DNA of 64,000 nucleotides from Oceanobacillus indicireducens (GCF_014647195.1 NZ_BMOS01000002.1:1-64000), one strand, 5' to 3'. Shown: positions 51,301-63,758, numbered from the stretch's first letter. Numbers and translations: made by a program. The notes: generated by a model not told the origin, from the sequence alone.

Positions 51301-52587
51301 TTACGAATTCTGCAATTGGATAATTTCTTCTTCTGTCATTTCTTCACGCCAAATACTGGCACCAAGAGCGGAAAGTTTCTCTGTGATCTGCTCATAGCCT
51401 CTATCGATATGATCTATACCAGTTATCTCTGTGATTCCATTGGCCATAAGACCGGCAACAATGAGGGAAGCGCCTGCTCTTAAATCAGATGCTTTCACCT
51501 TCGCCCCTTCCAACTTAACTGGCCCGGAGACGATGACTGAACCGCCTTCTACCTTGATTTCAGCATTCATACGCCTTAATTCATCAATATGCTTTAAGCG
51601 GGCGGAATAAATTGTGTCTGTAATGACCCCGGTATCTTTAGCTTTTGTCAACAATGATGTAAACGGTTGCTGGAGGTCGGTTGGAAATCCAGGATATACT
51701 AACGTTTTGATATCGACACTATGCAATTTTTTACCCGGTTTAATAAGAAGTTGCTCATCGCTCTCTTCAATGGTGACACCCATTTCCCGAAGCTTGGCGA
51801 TAAGGGATTCGATATGCTGAGGGATGACATTGTCAATTACGACTTCCTCCCCTTGAGCTGCTGCTGCAATCACGTATGTACCAGCTTCAATCCGGTCAGG
51901 GATAATCGTATGTGTGCACCCCTTTAGGCTCGGAACCCCTTCAATTCGGATTACATCGGTTCCTACTCCTTTAATTTTTGCTCCCATATTACTCAAGAGG
52001 GTTGCTACATCAATGATTTCCGGTTCTTTTGCCGCGTTTTCAATTACGGTTTTCCCTTTTGCCCTTACCGCTGCAAGCATAATATTAATCGTTGCACCGA
52101 CACTGACGACGTCCAGATAAATCCTTGCACCGCGCAATTCTTCGGCACGAAGGTAAATGGCTCCCTGTTCATTCGTGACGGTTGCCCCCAGTGCTTCAAA
52201 ACCTTTAATATGCTGATCAATCGGTCTTGGTCCAAGATAACATCCACCAGGTAAGCCGATGACGGCCTTTTTAAACTTGCCGAGCATTGCTCCCATGAAA
52301 TAATAAGAGGCACGGAGTTTTTTCACTTTCCCGTTTGGAAGTGGCATAGCTACCATGTTTTCGGGGTTGATTGTAATGTCGTTCCCGTTTCGTGATGTTG
52401 TTCCACCGATTTCTTCTAAGAGGTCACTTAAAGTGTGTACGTCGGATATGTTTGGCAAGCCTTCGATCGTTACTTCCGAATCGGCTAAAATCGATGCTGG
52501 AAGTAAGGCCACTGCACTGTTTTTTGCACCACTTACTCTTATTTTTCCATTAAGCGGATGTCCACCTTCAATTAATATTTTCTGCAT
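51301..52587 (-). CDS. murAB: UDP-N-acetylglucosamine 1-carboxyvinyltransferase 2 (MurAB)
   Basis: 428 residues, second MurA. The catalytic Cys is in [20 protein letters not shown] near residue 117, [14 protein letters not shown] at the start. Low-GC Gram-positives often carry two MurA; position between transaldolase and glpX/rho matches the second copy (murAB/murZ). Confidence 0.95.
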   Translation of the reverse strand: MQKILIEGGHPLNGKIRVSGAKNSAVALLPASILADSEVTIEGLPNISDVHTLSDLLEEIGGTTSRNGNDITINPENMVAMPLPNGKVKKLRASYYFMGAMLGKFKKAVIGLPGGCYLGPRPIDQHIKGFEALGATVTNEQGAIYLRAEELRGARIYLDVVSVGATINIMLAAVRAKGKTVIENAAKEPEIIDVATLLSNMGAKIKGVGTDVIRIEGVPSLKGCTHTIIPDRIEAGTYVIAAAAQGEEVVIDNVIPQHIESLIAKLREMGVTIEESDEQLLIKPGKKLHSVDIKTLVYPGFPTDLQQPFTSLLTKAKDTGVITDTIYSARLKHIDELRRMNAEIKVEGGSVIVSGPVKLEGAKVKASDLRAGASLIVAGLMANGITEITGIDHIDRGYEQITEKLSALGASIWREEMTEEEIIQLQNS

Positions 52588-52618
52588 ATCTTGATTCGCT
52601 CCTAAATGAGGCTATTTG

Positions 52619-52682
52619 AAATCTGTTCTTGAGGCCGGTACTTGTTGTCTCGGCCTCAAGTCACTCCGAATGAACAGATTCC
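52619..52682. other. long hairpin between transaldolase and murAB
   Basis: Outer stem AAATCTGTTC/GAACAGATT and inner stem TTGAGGCCG/CGGCCTCAAG. No T-run follows it on the gene strand. It may act as a stability hairpin or weak terminator of the transaldolase gene. Confidence 0.55.
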
Positions 52683-52719
52683 CATTCTTTTTATCTTTCC
52701 TGTGTTCTTCGATTTTATA

Positions 52720-53367
52720 CTATTTGTTTGCGTTGTTCCAGTCGGCTAGGAAGCGTTCGATACCTTGGTCTGTGAGTGGGTGTTTCACAAGCTGCTCAAG
52801 AACGTTGTAAGGGATCGTTGAAATATGTGCTCCGTTTAAAGCTGCTTCTGTTACGTGCAGCGGGTGGCGGATGGATGCTGCGATGATTTCTGTTTTGACT
52901 TCATGACGGTCAAAGATTTCCGCAATTGTCGCAATTAATTCCATTCCGTTATGACCGATATCGTCAAGACGTCCTAAAAACGGTGATACGTACGTTGCAC
53001 CTGCCCGAGCTGCAAGTAGCGCCTGATTCGCATTGAAGATCAGGGTAACGTTAGTTTTAATATTTAGGTCGCTGAATGCTTTTACAGCTTTTAAACCTTC
53101 TAGAGTCATTGGCACTTTAACCGTAATGTTCGGTGCAATTGCCGCCAACTCCTTACCTTCTTCAATCATGCCTTCTGCGTCTTCAGCGATTACTTCTGCA
53201 CTGACAGAGCCAGATGTTACTTCTGTTGTAATTTCACGAAGCCTGTCATGGAAAGATACGCCTTCCTTCGCTACAAGGGATGGGTTGGTTGTTACACCAG
53301 CCAGTACCCCTAGGGCATTTGCCGCTTTGATTTCTTCTATATTCGCTGTATCAATAAAAAATTTCAT
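52720..53367 (-). CDS. tal: transaldolase, small TalC/FSA type
   Basis: About 215 residues from ATG 53367 ([20 protein letters not shown]). The Schiff-base lysine lies in [15 protein letters not shown] near residue 83. Transaldolase of the non-oxidative pentose phosphate pathway. Matches ywjH next to fbaA in B. subtilis. Confidence 0.94.
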   Translation of the reverse strand: MKFFIDTANIEEIKAANALGVLAGVTTNPSLVAKEGVSFHDRLREITTEVTSGSVSAEVIAEDAEGMIEEGKELAAIAPNITVKVPMTLEGLKAVKAFSDLNIKTNVTLIFNANQALLAARAGATYVSPFLGRLDDIGHNGMELIATIAEIFDRHEVKTEIIAASIRHPLHVTEAALNGAHISTIPYNVLEQLVKHPLTDQGIERFLADWNNANK

Positions 53368-53393
53368 CGTAATCCCTCCATGTGAAGATTTTT

Positions 53394-53492
53394 TATCACG
53401 TATTAACGGTCGATACGTAAATCCCTGATTCTGTTCAACTAACATTCAATGGAGGGGTAAGGGTACCTCCACTGAATGAGTTTCACTTTATG
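53394..53492 (-). repeat. two-hairpin element E3, upstream of transaldolase (second hairpin deleted)
   Basis: On the minus strand it begins CATAAAGTGAAACTCATTCA; the TAA in this sequence is the fbaA stop codon. Hairpin 1 pairs CATTCAGTGGAGG with CCTCCATTGAATG (13 bp with one G-U). The linker GTTAGTTGAACAGAATCAGG follows, then the end GACCGTTAATACGTGATA, with hairpin 2 missing. It stops 26 bp before the transaldolase start. Confidence 0.85.
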
Positions 53493-54342
53493 CTTGTTGA
53501 GAAGAACCAAATTCACGCATTTTCTCTTTAACTGTTGCTTTAATTGCTTCTGTACCTGGTCCTAAATATTTACGTGGATCATATAGATCTGGTTTTTCGT
53601 TAAGAACTTTACGCACTGCTTCTGCCTGTGCCATTTGGTTCTCCGTATTTACGTTAATTTTTGCAGTTCCAAGTGAAATCGCTCTTTGGATATCTTTCAG
53701 TGGAATCCCTGTTCCACCGTGAAGCACAAGTGGGATTTGTACGAGGTTCAGGATTTCTTCCATTTCTTTAAAGCCAAGGTTAGGTTCTCCTTGATATGGT
53801 CCGTGAACAGAACCTAATGCTGGTGCAAGACAGTCAACATTTGTTTCGTCAACGAGCTTTTTACATTCATCTTTGTCAGCATACATGATTCCGCCAATGA
53901 CTCCGTCTTCTTCCCCACCTACTGTACCTACTTCCGCTTCAACGGATACTCCGTGGATATGAGCGAGTTCGACTACTTTTTTCGTTGTTGCGATATTTTC
54001 TTCAATTGGTGAGTGTGATGCGTCAATCATAACGGACGTAAAGCCAGCATGAATTGCTTCTGCACATAACTCAAAGCTTGTACCATGGTCTAAGTGAATC
54101 GCAACAGGTACGGTTGTTCCGTATGATTCCATTAACGATTTCACCATTGCTACAACTACTTTCAGACCGCCCATATATTTACCGGCACCTGCGGAAACTC
54201 CTAGAATAACCGGAGATTGCTCCTCTTCTGCAGCTTGTAGGATTGCTTGAGCATATTCTAAATTATTAATATTGAACTGACCAACGGCATACCCGTTTTC
54301 TTTCGCTTTTTCGAGCATGTCTTTCATTGATACTAATGACAT
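53488..54342 (-). CDS. fbaA: class II fructose-1,6-bisphosphate aldolase
   Basis: About 284 residues from ATG 54342 ([20 protein letters not shown]). Zinc ligands in [12 protein letters not shown], and [14 protein letters not shown], with PALGSVHG. Glycolysis and gluconeogenesis. Its stop codon lies inside element E3. Confidence 0.97.
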   Translation of the reverse strand: MSLVSMKDMLEKAKENGYAVGQFNINNLEYAQAILQAAEEEQSPVILGVSAGAGKYMGGLKVVVAMVKSLMESYGTTVPVAIHLDHGTSFELCAEAIHAGFTSVMIDASHSPIEENIATTKKVVELAHIHGVSVEAEVGTVGGEEDGVIGGIMYADKDECKKLVDETNVDCLAPALGSVHGPYQGEPNLGFKEMEEILNLVQIPLVLHGGTGIPLKDIQRAISLGTAKINVNTENQMAQAEAVRKVLNEKPDLYDPRKYLGPGTEAIKATVKEKMREFGSSQQA

Positions 54343-54603
54343 GGTAATTCCTCCTTTGATGTATGAAAAGCAACTGCCCAATTCGAATTCGTCCTTCTAA
54401 CGACATCTTTCGTCTTTAGAGCAAAAAATCCGCATCGGCATTTATACTATAAGAATACCAACTCCTAATCATTGGTGCAACTGATTCTCATACTTGTCTC
54501 TTAGATGTAATATCCCCCTATTTCCCCCAAGAAGCCGATTGTAGCGCTGTTACAGGCGATTGACGTCCTTTTGGTTGTGAAAAATGTAACAAAATTTTCG
54601 AGT
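54343..54603. other. spacer between spo0F and fbaA
   Basis: No gene. A+T-rich with no clear repeat. It should hold the fbaA promoter and the spo0F 3' end. Confidence 0.4.
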
Positions 54604-54978
54604 TTACTCCATTAATACATCACCGATCGCATCTTCCACGATAACCGGAATGTCTTCAATATTGAACGGTTTTGCCAAAATTTTCTTCACCTGCGGAAAA
54701 TCTTGCAGTTCCATTTCAATTTTTTCCACGAGTCCACTCATCACAATTGTTGGGACCGATTGCTCCATTTCTCTTATTCTCTCCAGAACTCCAATCCCGT
54801 CGACCAATGGTAACTTGTAGTCCAACATTACTAAATCAAATTGCTTCTCCCCAAGCAAGTCAATAGCTTCCTTCCCATCAGATGCCGTCGTGATCTCATA
54901 GCCGGCGTTCATTAAGATGTCAGTAAGCAGTAGGCGTATCCCTGGTTGGTCATCTACAATCAATAACTCCTTTGTCAT
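54604..54978 (-). CDS. spo0F: sporulation phosphorelay response regulator Spo0F
   Basis: 124 residues, a stand-alone receiver. Acidic pocket IVDDQPG, phosphorylated Asp in VMLDYKLPLVDG (residue 54), Thr in IVMSG (Ser here is seen at the switch) and Lys in ILAKPFN. It passes phosphate from sporulation kinases to Spo0B. Only receiver, no output domain, next to pyrG/fbaA as in B. subtilis. Confidence 0.96.
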   Translation of the reverse strand: MTKELLIVDDQPGIRLLLTDILMNAGYEITTASDGKEAIDLLGEKQFDLVMLDYKLPLVDGIGVLERIREMEQSVPTIVMSGLVEKIEMELQDFPQVKKILAKPFNIEDIPVIVEDAIGDVLME

Positions 54979-55014
54979 TATTTTTTGCCCCCTTTTTCAT
55001 TCTCCCCATTTCTT

Positions 55015-55041
55015 AAGTTCGCTAAAAAAAGAAAATATCCT
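55015..55041 (-). promoter_or_regulatory. candidate sigma-H promoter of spo0F
   Basis: On the minus strand AGGATATT (55034-55041) and GCGAAC (55017-55022) have the spacing of a sigma-H promoter (AGGA...GAAT), with one mismatch at the -10. B. subtilis spo0F has a sigma-H promoter. Confidence 0.45.
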
Positions 55042-55131
55042 GCTTTTTTAATGAATTATGCAAATTGTTTACAGGGAAATATTGGATAAAGACATATTTT
55101 TAAGGTCCTAAGTCAATTTTCGCAAATGTTG

Positions 55132-55581
55132 ATTGCTTTCATTCAGCGTAAGTGTCGGCAACTTTCTTCTGGAGGTTCGCAGTCCAGACACCTCTCGCTT
55201 TCCGCGGGCGGCTGGTGAGCCTCCTCGTGGGCAAGCCCACTGCGGGGTCTCACCAAGCCTACCCTCCCGCAGGAGTCTCGAGGTGTCTGGACTGCTCCGA
55301 GGAAAGGCTAAATTTGGAGCACTATTTTTCAATTTAGGAATAGAATGCTGATCTGAAGAGAATAGTTTCCATTTATAATAATTGCTCCTATCAGTTCAAT
55401 TGCCCGGCGGACGGTGACTCCTACGGGAATAGCACGAGTCCAGACCTGAGCAGGAAGCGGTTTTCTTCCGAGGAGGCTGAGGCCGTGCCTTAGGATGCGC
55501 ATCCGTCCGCCGGGCAACTGAACGGTAATTAGAACGCCAATAAAATGAATGCGCAAAATACTTACGCTGAATGAAAGCAAT
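55132..55581. repeat. 450-bp composite palindrome between spo0F and pyrG
   Basis: A perfect 22-bp outer inverted repeat (ATTGCTTTCATTCAGCGTAA... and its complement) lies at 55132-55153 and 55560-55581. Inside are two more palindromes: 55183-55300 (GCAGTCCAGACACCTC with GAGGTGTCTGGACTGC), the common Bacillaceae CTTTCCGCGGGC/CCCGCAGGAGTCTCG type, and 55394-55530 (CAGTTCAATTGCCCGGCGGA with TCCGCCGGGCAACTGAACGG). No gene. Confidence 0.85.
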
Positions 55582-55592
55582 AAGCAAGGGTC

Positions 55593-57247
<1,655 letters not shown>

Positions 57248-57310
57248 CTAAGATTCTATTTATATGTTGCCCGAAGACAAACATTTATAACTTATTTGGC
57301 AGCACCCTCT

Positions 57311-57410
57311 AAAATAATAAAAGCGCCTTCCCATTTTTTTCTGGGAAAACGCCTGTTTGTCGATTAAGGAGCCCAAATAAAATTCTACTTATCCTATGAA
57401 AAAAAGTCAA
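57311..57410 (-). promoter_or_regulatory. pyrG promoter and GGGCTC-start attenuator
   Basis: On the minus strand TTGACT (57405-57410), 17-bp spacer, TAGAAT (57382-57387), then GGGCTCC starting at 57374, seven bases past the -10. ~20 bp later an intrinsic terminator forms (GGCGTTTTCCCAG with TGGGAAGGCGC, 57323-57354) with a T-rich tail at 57311-57322. In B. subtilis low CTP lets polymerase stutter at GGGC, adding G residues that pair with the U/C side of this terminator. The UUUUCCC arm here could pair with such poly-G. Confidence 0.88.
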
Positions 57411-57427
57411 GTGGGCTTCCTCATTTT

Positions 57428-57925
57428 TTATTCTTCTTCCTCGTCGTCAAGGTCGATTTCTACATCGAGTTCTTCCTCGTCTTCTTCGTCTAGATCTTCG
57501 TCAAAGTCTTCATCGAATTCATCAATTCCCACTATCTCTCCGTCCTCGTCAACCTCTTCTTCGCCAAGCTCAACAAGGTCTCCTTCGTATTCCAGTTCTT
57601 CCTCTTCATCAAATTCGTCTGCTTTTTTCTTTTTCCGTTTCTTAGGTGTTTGTGTGATTTGTTCGTCTGCTTGGTCGATTGGGTACCATTCTTTTAGGCC
57701 CCATATGTTTGAGCCTAGTGTTATAAAGCGACCGTCAACGTTGAGCTCTGTGTAGAATTGAGCAATTTGATTTTCTTTTGCTTGTTTGGTTAGTCCTTTT
57801 AGTTCTGTAATTTGGTTATAGAGTTCCTGGAAATCTAATGCTTTTTTTGTGTCTTTTAAAATGAGACTGGCTAGGCCGAGCATGGATTTTCCTTTTAATT
57901 CTTCGCGGCTGTATTGATCTAACAC
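57428..57925 (-). CDS. rpoE: RNA polymerase delta subunit
   Basis: 165 residues. Structured N-terminal HARE-HTH domain (LIL KDTKKALDFQELYNQI; NIWGLKEWYPID) then a long acidic tail, almost only Glu and Asp, about 60 residues. Delta increases polymerase recycling. The GTG start has AAAGGAG nine bases upstream. Directly upstream of pyrG as in B. subtilis. Confidence 0.95.
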   Translation of the reverse strand: MLDQYSREELKGKSMLGLASLILKDTKKALDFQELYNQITELKGLTKQAKENQIAQFYTELNVDGRFITLGSNIWGLKEWYPIDQADEQITQTPKKRKKKKADEFDEEEELEYEGDLVELGEEEVDEDGEIVGIDEFDEDFDEDLDEEDEEELDVEIDLDDEEEE

Positions 57926-58097
57926 AAATACGCACTCCTTTTACTGTATATTAATAAATGATTGATTACATTTCTATATTACTAAGATAAACATACCTTT
58001 CATTATATACAAGTATGTAGTGTTTATGCTAGGGTTTTTGGCTAAAAAGTTAAGTTTTCAGTGGGATATTTCATATTGACTTCCTTTTTCCAAGGAT

Positions 58098-58545
58098 AAG
58101 ACGTTGCATAAGGAAAAAAACATCTTTTATTTTCTCTTTTAGACAGATGTAGCGCGGCATTGAGAAAACAAATAACGGTTCTTTTCCCTTTTGGAAGGGA
58201 ACTGCGTAATAATGGGAAGAGAAATACCGTTTATTTTCCCATTTGAACGGCGGGTGCATAGTATTGGGAAAAGAATTGCTGTTTATTTTCCCATTTGAAC
58301 GGCGGGTGCATAGTATTGGGAAAAGAATTGCTGGTTATTTTCCCATTTGAACGGCGGGTGCATAGTATTGGGAAAAGAAACGACGGTTATTCGCCCATTC
58401 GGACAAAGTGACCCTATGATTTGGAAAAGAAACACCGGTTATTTGCCCATTCGAACAAAGTGACCGCAGGATTGGGAAAAGAAACACCGGTTATTTGCCT
58501 ATTCGGACAAAGTGAGCGCACGATTGAGAAAAGAAACACCATCCC
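58098..58545. repeat. 52-bp tandem repeat array C
   Basis: About eight and a half units of exactly 52 bp (consensus opening GGGAAAAGAA, middle TTTTCCCATT and GAACGG or GACAAAG, ending ATAGTATT or a variant). The centre three are nearly identical, the outer ones diverge. It fills most of the 734-bp gap between icmF and rpoE. Confidence 0.88.
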
Positions 58546-58579
58546 GAGCAGTAAAATACATAACTACCCTATACACGAA

Positions 58580-58619
58580 AAATCCGAACAAACCGCTCTC
58601 CCTCGATTTGTTCGGATTT
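58580..58619 (-). terminator. icmF terminator
   Basis: AAATCCGAACAA (58580-58591) and TTGTTCGGATTT (58608-58619) form a perfect 12-bp stem; on the minus strand followed by TTTTTCG. Confidence 0.85.
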
Positions 58620-58659
58620 ACAATCTTAATTATAAACGTTATGCTCTACCCCAAAAAAA

Positions 58660-61600
58660 TCACATATTCCTTCGATACTGCCCGCCGACTTCATATAAAG
58701 CAGTTGTGATTTGGCCGAGGCTCGCAACTTTGACGGTTTCGAGGAGTTCGGCGAAGATGTTGCCTCCTTGGACTGCGACTTGTTTGAGACGACTTAGAGC
58801 TGCTTCTGTTTCGTCTGCATGCTGCTTTTGGAATTTGCGCAGCTCTGTAATTTGATGCTGTTTCTCTTCCTGGGAGGCACGGGCAAGTTCCATGGAATCA
58901 ATCTCCTCATCACTTGGCGGGTTCGGGTTTACATACGTGTTCACCCCGATAATCGGAAGTTCACCGGAATGTTTCTTGCTTTCATAGTAAAGTGATTCTT
59001 CCTGGATTTTCCCTCGCTGGTATTGCCGCTCCATTGCTCCGAGCACACCTCCACGGTCATTCATCCGCTCAAATTCTTGGAGCACCGCTTCTTCGACAAG
59101 ATCTGTCAATTCCTCAACGATAAAAGAACCTTGGGTAGAGTTTTCATTTTTCGTCAGTCCGAATTCTTTATTGATGATCATTTGAATCGCCATCGCTCGG
59201 CGCACGGATTCTTCTGTCGGTGTCGTGATTGCCTCGTCATATGCATTCGTGTGTAAGGAATTTGTATTATCTTGGATTGCTAGAAGTGCTTGCAGTGTTG
59301 TACGGATATCGTTAAAGTCAATCTCTTGGGCGTGTAGGGAACGTCCAGAAGTCTGGACATGGTATTTAAGTTTTTGACTCCGCTCATTTGCTCCGTATTT
59401 TTCCCTTAAAACGATCGACCAAATCCTGCGGGCAACCCGGCCGATTACCGTATATTCCGGATCCAGGCCATTCGAAAAGAAGAAGGACAGGTTTTGTGCG
59501 AATTTATTCACGTCCATGCCCCGGCTTAAATAATATTCCACATAGGTGAACCCATTTGCGAGTGTGAAGGCGAGCTGGGTAATTGGATTTGCACCAGCCT
59601 CCGCAATATGGTAGCCCGAGATGGAGACAGAATAATAGTTGCGCACATTTTTTTCAATAAAATATTCCTGGATATCCCCCATCATGCGCAGGGCGAATTC
59701 TGTTGAGAAGATACATGTGTTTTGCCCTTGATCTTCTTTTAAAATATCGGCTTGAACGGTTCCGCGAATGGTGGAAACCGTTTTATTTTTAATAGCTTCA
59801 TATTCCTCATCTGTCGGTTTCCGGCCATGTTCTTCTGTAAATTTATCGATTTGTTGATCGATTGCTGTATTGAAATACATCGCTAAAATAATCGGGGCCG
59901 GTCCGTTAATTGTCATTGAGACGGAGGTGAGCGGGTTCGTCAAATCAAAGCCTGCATACAATTTTTTCATATCTTCGAGGGTACATATATTGACGCCACT
60001 TTCCCCGACTTTTCCGTAAATATCCGGGCGCTCTGCCGGGTCTTCACCGTATAGAGTAACAGAGTCAAAGGCGGTCGAAAGCCGTTTTGCCTCGGAATCT
60101 TTTGATAAATAATGGAATCTCCGGTTCGTCCGCTCTGGCGTCCCTTCTCCAGCGAATTGACGGGTTGGATCTTCCCCTTCCCGCTTGAACGGGAATACTC
60201 CTGCTGTGAATGGGAATCTGCCCGGAACGTTTTCTTTCATAAGCCAGCGGAGGCGTTCACCCCAGTCTTGGAATTTCGGGAAGGCGACTTTCGGGATCTT
60301 CAGGCCAGACAAGGATTCTGTTGTGATTTCCGTAACGATATCCTTATCGCGGACTTTAAAGGTCATCGTGTCTTGACTATATTTTTCCTGCGTATCATCC
60401 CATGATTCAAGCAACTCAAGCGAATGATTGCTCAGCTGTTTTTTATATTGGGTTATCGTTTGTTCTAGTAATTCTTTCGCTTCAGGGTCCTCGATGATTT
60501 CCAAGGTTCCTTGCAGCTGATACAGTTTTCGCGCTATCTCGCTTTGGTTTTCCGTTTGTTTATTATAATCGCGGACGATACTAGCAATTTCCCGTAAATA
60601 ATGGCGGCGATCTCCGGAGATGATTTGATTTTGCTTCTCGGAAAGGACATGCCTTTCAAAATCAACCTCCTCCTCCCATCCGTAGCGCTCGTTCAGCGTA
60701 TCGATAATGGAAGCGAATAGAGAATTCGTCCCTGTATCATTGAATTGGCTCGCAATTGTTCCGAATACTGGATATTTAGTTTTATCTTGACCGAAAAGCA
60801 TGCGGCTCCGCTCATATTGTTTACGCACTTGATTCAACGCATCTTCTGAACCCCGTTGTTCGAACTTGTTAATGACGATAAAATCTGCGTAATCAATCAT
60901 ATCAATCTTCTCAAGCTGAGTGGGAGCACCGAATTCAGCGGTCATGACGTACATGGAAAGATCCGTGACATCGGTAATCGCAGCATTTCCCTGACCAATC
61001 CCGCTCGTTTCCACAATAACAAAGTCAAAACCAGTTGCCCTGACCACATCAAGGACATCATTAATTGCCGTAGAAAGTTCGTCCCGCGATTCCCTCGTTG
61101 CAAGTGAGCGCATATAGACGCGATCATGAAAAATAGCATTCATACGAATCCTATCACCGAGTAATGCTCCGCCAGTTTTCCGTTTCGTCGGGTCGATGGA
61201 GATGACGGCAATCTTTTTATCGGGAACTTCATTAAGGAAGCGGCGTATGAGTTCATCCGTAAGCGAACTTTTCCCCGCTCCACCTGTACCCGTAATCCCA
61301 AGCACGGGAATCGCTTGATCTGCTTTACTGCGAAATTCTTCGAGAAGCTGTTGTTTCTCCTTGGAATCGCTCGGCGTGTTTTCCATATACGTAATGAACT
61401 TCGCCATGGCGTCCCGCTCACTCTTGTATAAACGCTCTTTCTCCTTTTCAATCTGAAGCGGCGTTGGAAAGTCGCTCGCTTCCATCATTCGGTTAATCAT
61501 ACCTTGAAGACCGTATTTACGACCATCCTCAGGGGAAAATATCCAGTCAACCCCATAATTATGAAGTTCTTTAATTTCCCTCGGGATAATCGTTCCACCT

Positions 61601-61902
61601 CCACCACCGAAAACTTTAATATGGTCGGCATCGTTTTCTTTTAATAGATCGATAATATATTTAAAATATTCGACGTGTCCGCCTTGATAAGAAGAGACGG
61701 CAATCGCTTGAGCATCTTCCTGAATCGCAGCGTAGACGACTTCTTCCACGGAACGGTTATGACCGAGGTGGATAACTTCTGCCCCAGTTGCTTGCAGGAT
61801 TCGGCGCATTATATTGACCGAGGCATCGTGGCCATCAAATAGGCTTGATGCCGTGACAAAACGAATCGGATTTTTCGGTTTGTAAACTTCTACTTGTTGC
61901 AT
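58660..61902 (-). CDS. icmF: fused isobutyryl-CoA mutase IcmF
   Basis: About 1080 residues. N-terminal B12-binding domain with DGHDAS and [10 protein letters not shown] (residues ~15-135), a MeaB-like G-protein domain with P-loop [17 protein letters not shown] and [15 protein letters not shown] (~200-400), and a large C-terminal mutase domain with [35 protein letters not shown]. It interconverts isobutyryl-CoA and n-butyryl-CoA with adenosylcobalamin. ATG at 61902 follows GGGGAGGAG. Downstream of the TetR gene, 25 bp gap. Confidence 0.96.
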   Translation of the reverse strand: MQQVEVYKPKNPIRFVTASSLFDGHDASVNIMRRILQATGAEVIHLGHNRSVEEVVYAAIQEDAQAIAVSSYQGGHVEYFKYIIDLLKENDADHIKVFGGGGGTIIPREIKELHNYGVDWIFSPEDGRKYGLQGMINRMMEASDFPTPLQIEKEKERLYKSERDAMAKFITYMENTPSDSKEKQQLLEEFRSKADQAIPVLGITGTGGAGKSSLTDELIRRFLNEVPDKKIAVISIDPTKRKTGGALLGDRIRMNAIFHDRVYMRSLATRESRDELSTAINDVLDVVRATGFDFVIVETSGIGQGNAAITDVTDLSMYVMTAEFGAPTQLEKIDMIDYADFIVINKFEQRGSEDALNQVRKQYERSRMLFGQDKTKYPVFGTIASQFNDTGTNSLFASIIDTLNERYGWEEEVDFERHVLSEKQNQIISGDRRHYLREIASIVRDYNKQTENQSEIARKLYQLQGTLEIIEDPEAKELLEQTITQYKKQLSNHSLELLESWDDTQEKYSQDTMTFKVRDKDIVTEITTESLSGLKIPKVAFPKFQDWGERLRWLMKENVPGRFPFTAGVFPFKREGEDPTRQFAGEGTPERTNRRFHYLSKDSEAKRLSTAFDSVTLYGEDPAERPDIYGKVGESGVNICTLEDMKKLYAGFDLTNPLTSVSMTINGPAPIILAMYFNTAIDQQIDKFTEEHGRKPTDEEYEAIKNKTVSTIRGTVQADILKEDQGQNTCIFSTEFALRMMGDIQEYFIEKNVRNYYSVSISGYHIAEAGANPITQLAFTLANGFTYVEYYLSRGMDVNKFAQNLSFFFSNGLDPEYTVIGRVARRIWSIVLREKYGANERSQKLKYHVQTSGRSLHAQEIDFNDIRTTLQALLAIQDNTNSLHTNAYDEAITTPTEESVRRAMAIQMIINKEFGLTKNENSTQGSFIVEELTDLVEEAVLQEFERMNDRGGVLGAMERQYQRGKIQEESLYYESKKHSGELPIIGVNTYVNPNPPSDEEIDSMELARASQEEKQHQITELRKFQKQHADETEAALSRLKQVAVQGGNIFAELLETVKVASLGQITTALYEVGGQYRRNM

Positions 61903-61927
61903 GATGTTTCTCCTCCCCTTTGGATCA

Positions 61928-62548
61928 TCATTTTTTATGCAAGAGGCCATGGAGGTTCAGCTTAATTTGGATATCGATGTATTCTTCTATCGTGAACTTC
62001 TGTTGCAGAATCCACCGACGAAAGCCCCACATATGGCCTTGAACAAAGATATTATTCGCTGCTATGCTTACTTCCTCTTCATTTAATGCATCCGGGTAGC
62101 AAGAAAGGATAAGCTTCTCAAGCATAGCGACCATATCTTTCTCCTTTTGCAGCACATATTTCCTCGTCTCCTTATTTAAGCCTTTTATTTCTTGATAGAG
62201 AACGAGAATTTCTTCCTGCATGTCATCCATAAGCTCATAATAAAACTTGAAAACTGCCTTCAAATTTTCCTCTGAAGGGTTTTCCAGCTGCAGCTCTGTT
62301 TCAAAATGATCGCGCACGCCATCATAAATGTAATCGCAAACAAGAAAAAGGACATCTTCCTTCTTTCTAATATATTCATAAAGTGTACCGATACTGAAGC
62401 CAGATTCTTTAGCGATTTCCCTCGTTGTCGTCCGGTGGAAGCCCTTCTCTTTAAAAAGCCGAATCGCGCCTTGAATCATCTGATCGCGGCGTTTTTTGAT
62501 CAGGTCTTCGTCTTTTACGGAGGAGATAATTCGACTCTTATCCATCAT
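61928..62548 (-). CDS. TetR/AcrR family transcriptional regulator
   Basis: 206 residues. N-terminal DNA-binding HTH ([20 protein letters not shown], near residues 42-60), then an effector-binding helical domain. Its start overlaps the meaB stop, and icmF follows, so it is embedded in the acyl-CoA operon and probably senses an acyl-CoA or fatty acid. Similar regulators (FadR/PsrA-type in Bacillus) control beta-oxidation; the exact effector is unknown. Confidence 0.88.
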   Translation of the reverse strand: MMDKSRIISSVKDEDLIKKRRDQMIQGAIRLFKEKGFHRTTTREIAKESGFSIGTLYEYIRKKEDVLFLVCDYIYDGVRDHFETELQLENPSEENLKAVFKFYYELMDDMQEEILVLYQEIKGLNKETRKYVLQKEKDMVAMLEKLILSCYPDALNEEEVSIAANNIFVQGHMWGFRRWILQQKFTIEEYIDIQIKLNLHGLLHKK

Positions 62549-63485
62549 CTGTAAAGCCTCCTTCCTTCTTCCATCTTGCGTACCAGTCTATCGCGAGTTT
62601 GTAAGGATCCGCATCTGCCTTGATTGGCTCAAGGTGTCTCTTTGATTCGATAAATTGTTTCACCTCTCGCCAAATTTCTTCGCGGATGAGTTCATAGACT
62701 TCAAGTTCTTGCTGCATCTTACGTTTTCTTTTTCCTTCGTGGGTCTTGTAGAGATATTCATGATGGTCTTTGATTTTTCCCCACAGTTTATCGATTCCTT
62801 TATTTTCCGTCGTGATCGTCTTGATAATCGGGGTTTCCCGTTCTTCGGTTGCGGTGATCATGACAAGTTCTTTCAGTAATGCTTTCAATTTACCGAAGCC
62901 TGGGAGGTCTGCTTTGTTCACGACGAAAAGATCAGCGATTTCCATAATGCCTGCTTTAAAAATCTGGAGCACATCCCCACTGTTCGGGGTAAGGACGACG
63001 GCTGTTGTGTCGACGATTTTCATGATGTCGAGCTCGGACTGGCCGACACCGACTGTTTCGACTAAAATCACATCAAACCCGTAGGCATCACATATGCGCA
63101 CCGCATCCTTCGTCGCACGGGCAAGACCGCCGAGACTGCCGCGCGTCGCCATACTGCGGATGAATACGCCGTCATCAAGGAAATGTTCATTCATCCGGAC
63201 CCGGTCGCCGAGGAGTGCGCCGCCACTAAATGGACTTGTTGGATCAACCGCGATAACAGCGCACGTTTTCCCCTCACTCCGGATCTGGGTGACAAGCCGG
63301 TTTACAAGTGAGCTCTTACCTGCGCCAGGTGAGCCAGTCAGCCCTACATATACAGCGTGTTTCCGCTCGCTGAACACCGCACTTAACAACTCCAGCTTTT
63401 CCGGATGATCATTCTCCACCATCGTAATCGCCCGAGCAAGCGCACGTATATCCTTTTGTTTCAACCGTTCAACTAACGTCTGCAT
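62538..63485 (-). CDS. meaB: MeaB/ArgK-type GTPase chaperone
   Basis: 315 residues from ATG 63485 (MQTLVERLKQKDIRALARAI). P-loop [45 protein letters not shown] and VNKADLPG identify the family that protects and reloads B12-dependent mutases. The frame is open ~50 codons upstream, but that part is translated repeat sequence; GGAAGGG is 4 bases before 63485. The last bases overlap the TetR gene. It neighbours an IcmF that already has its own G-domain. Confidence 0.93.
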   Translation of the reverse strand: MQTLVERLKQKDIRALARAITMVENDHPEKLELLSAVFSERKHAVYVGLTGSPGAGKSSLVNRLVTQIRSEGKTCAVIAVDPTSPFSGGALLGDRVRMNEHFLDDGVFIRSMATRGSLGGLARATKDAVRICDAYGFDVILVETVGVGQSELDIMKIVDTTAVVLTPNSGDVLQIFKAGIMEIADLFVVNKADLPGFGKLKALLKELVMITATEERETPIIKTITTENKGIDKLWGKIKDHHEYLYKTHEGKRKRKMQQELEVYELIREEIWREVKQFIESKRHLEPIKADADPYKLAIDWYARWKKEGGFTDDG

Positions 63486-63504
63486 GATGCCCTTCCTTTC
63501 CACC

Positions 63505-63755
63505 GGGACACTAGGGTCAGAGCTGTTGTCCCAGTTTGCTGGGACAACAGCTCTGACCCTAGTGTCCCACTTCTTACTGGGACAGGTGCTCTGACTCCAC
63601 TGTCCCGCTTCACACTGGGACAGGCGCTCTGACCCCACTGTCCCGCTTCATACTGTGACAGGCGCTCTGACCCCGTGTCCCACTTCTTACTGGGACAAGT
63701 GCTCTGACCCCGTGTCCCAACCCGACTGGGACAGGTGCTCTGACCCCAGTGTCCC
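63505..63755. repeat. GGGACA/TGTCCC dispersed repeat, cluster 11 (largest)
   Basis: Seven units in 251 bp. The first two form an inverted pair (GGGTCAGAGCTGTTGTCCC and GGGACAACAGCTCTGACCC), the following five are direct repeats in GCTCTGACCCC orientation with 9-11-bp spacers. The cluster occupies the whole gap between the acyl-CoA dehydrogenase stop and meaB. Confidence 0.93.
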
Positions 63756-63758
63756 AGG

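Noticed and set aside
57396-57755. Ser-rich plus-strand frame opposite rpoE
   Set aside because: Complement of the acidic tail of the delta subunit, not a gene.
63486-63638. N-terminal extension of meaB
   Set aside because: It is translated GGGACA repeat sequence; the family start and an SD lie at 63485.
63505-63755. CRISPR array at the GGGACA cluster
   Set aside because: Spacers of ~10 bp are too short and repeat units are in mixed orientation; no cas genes nearby.
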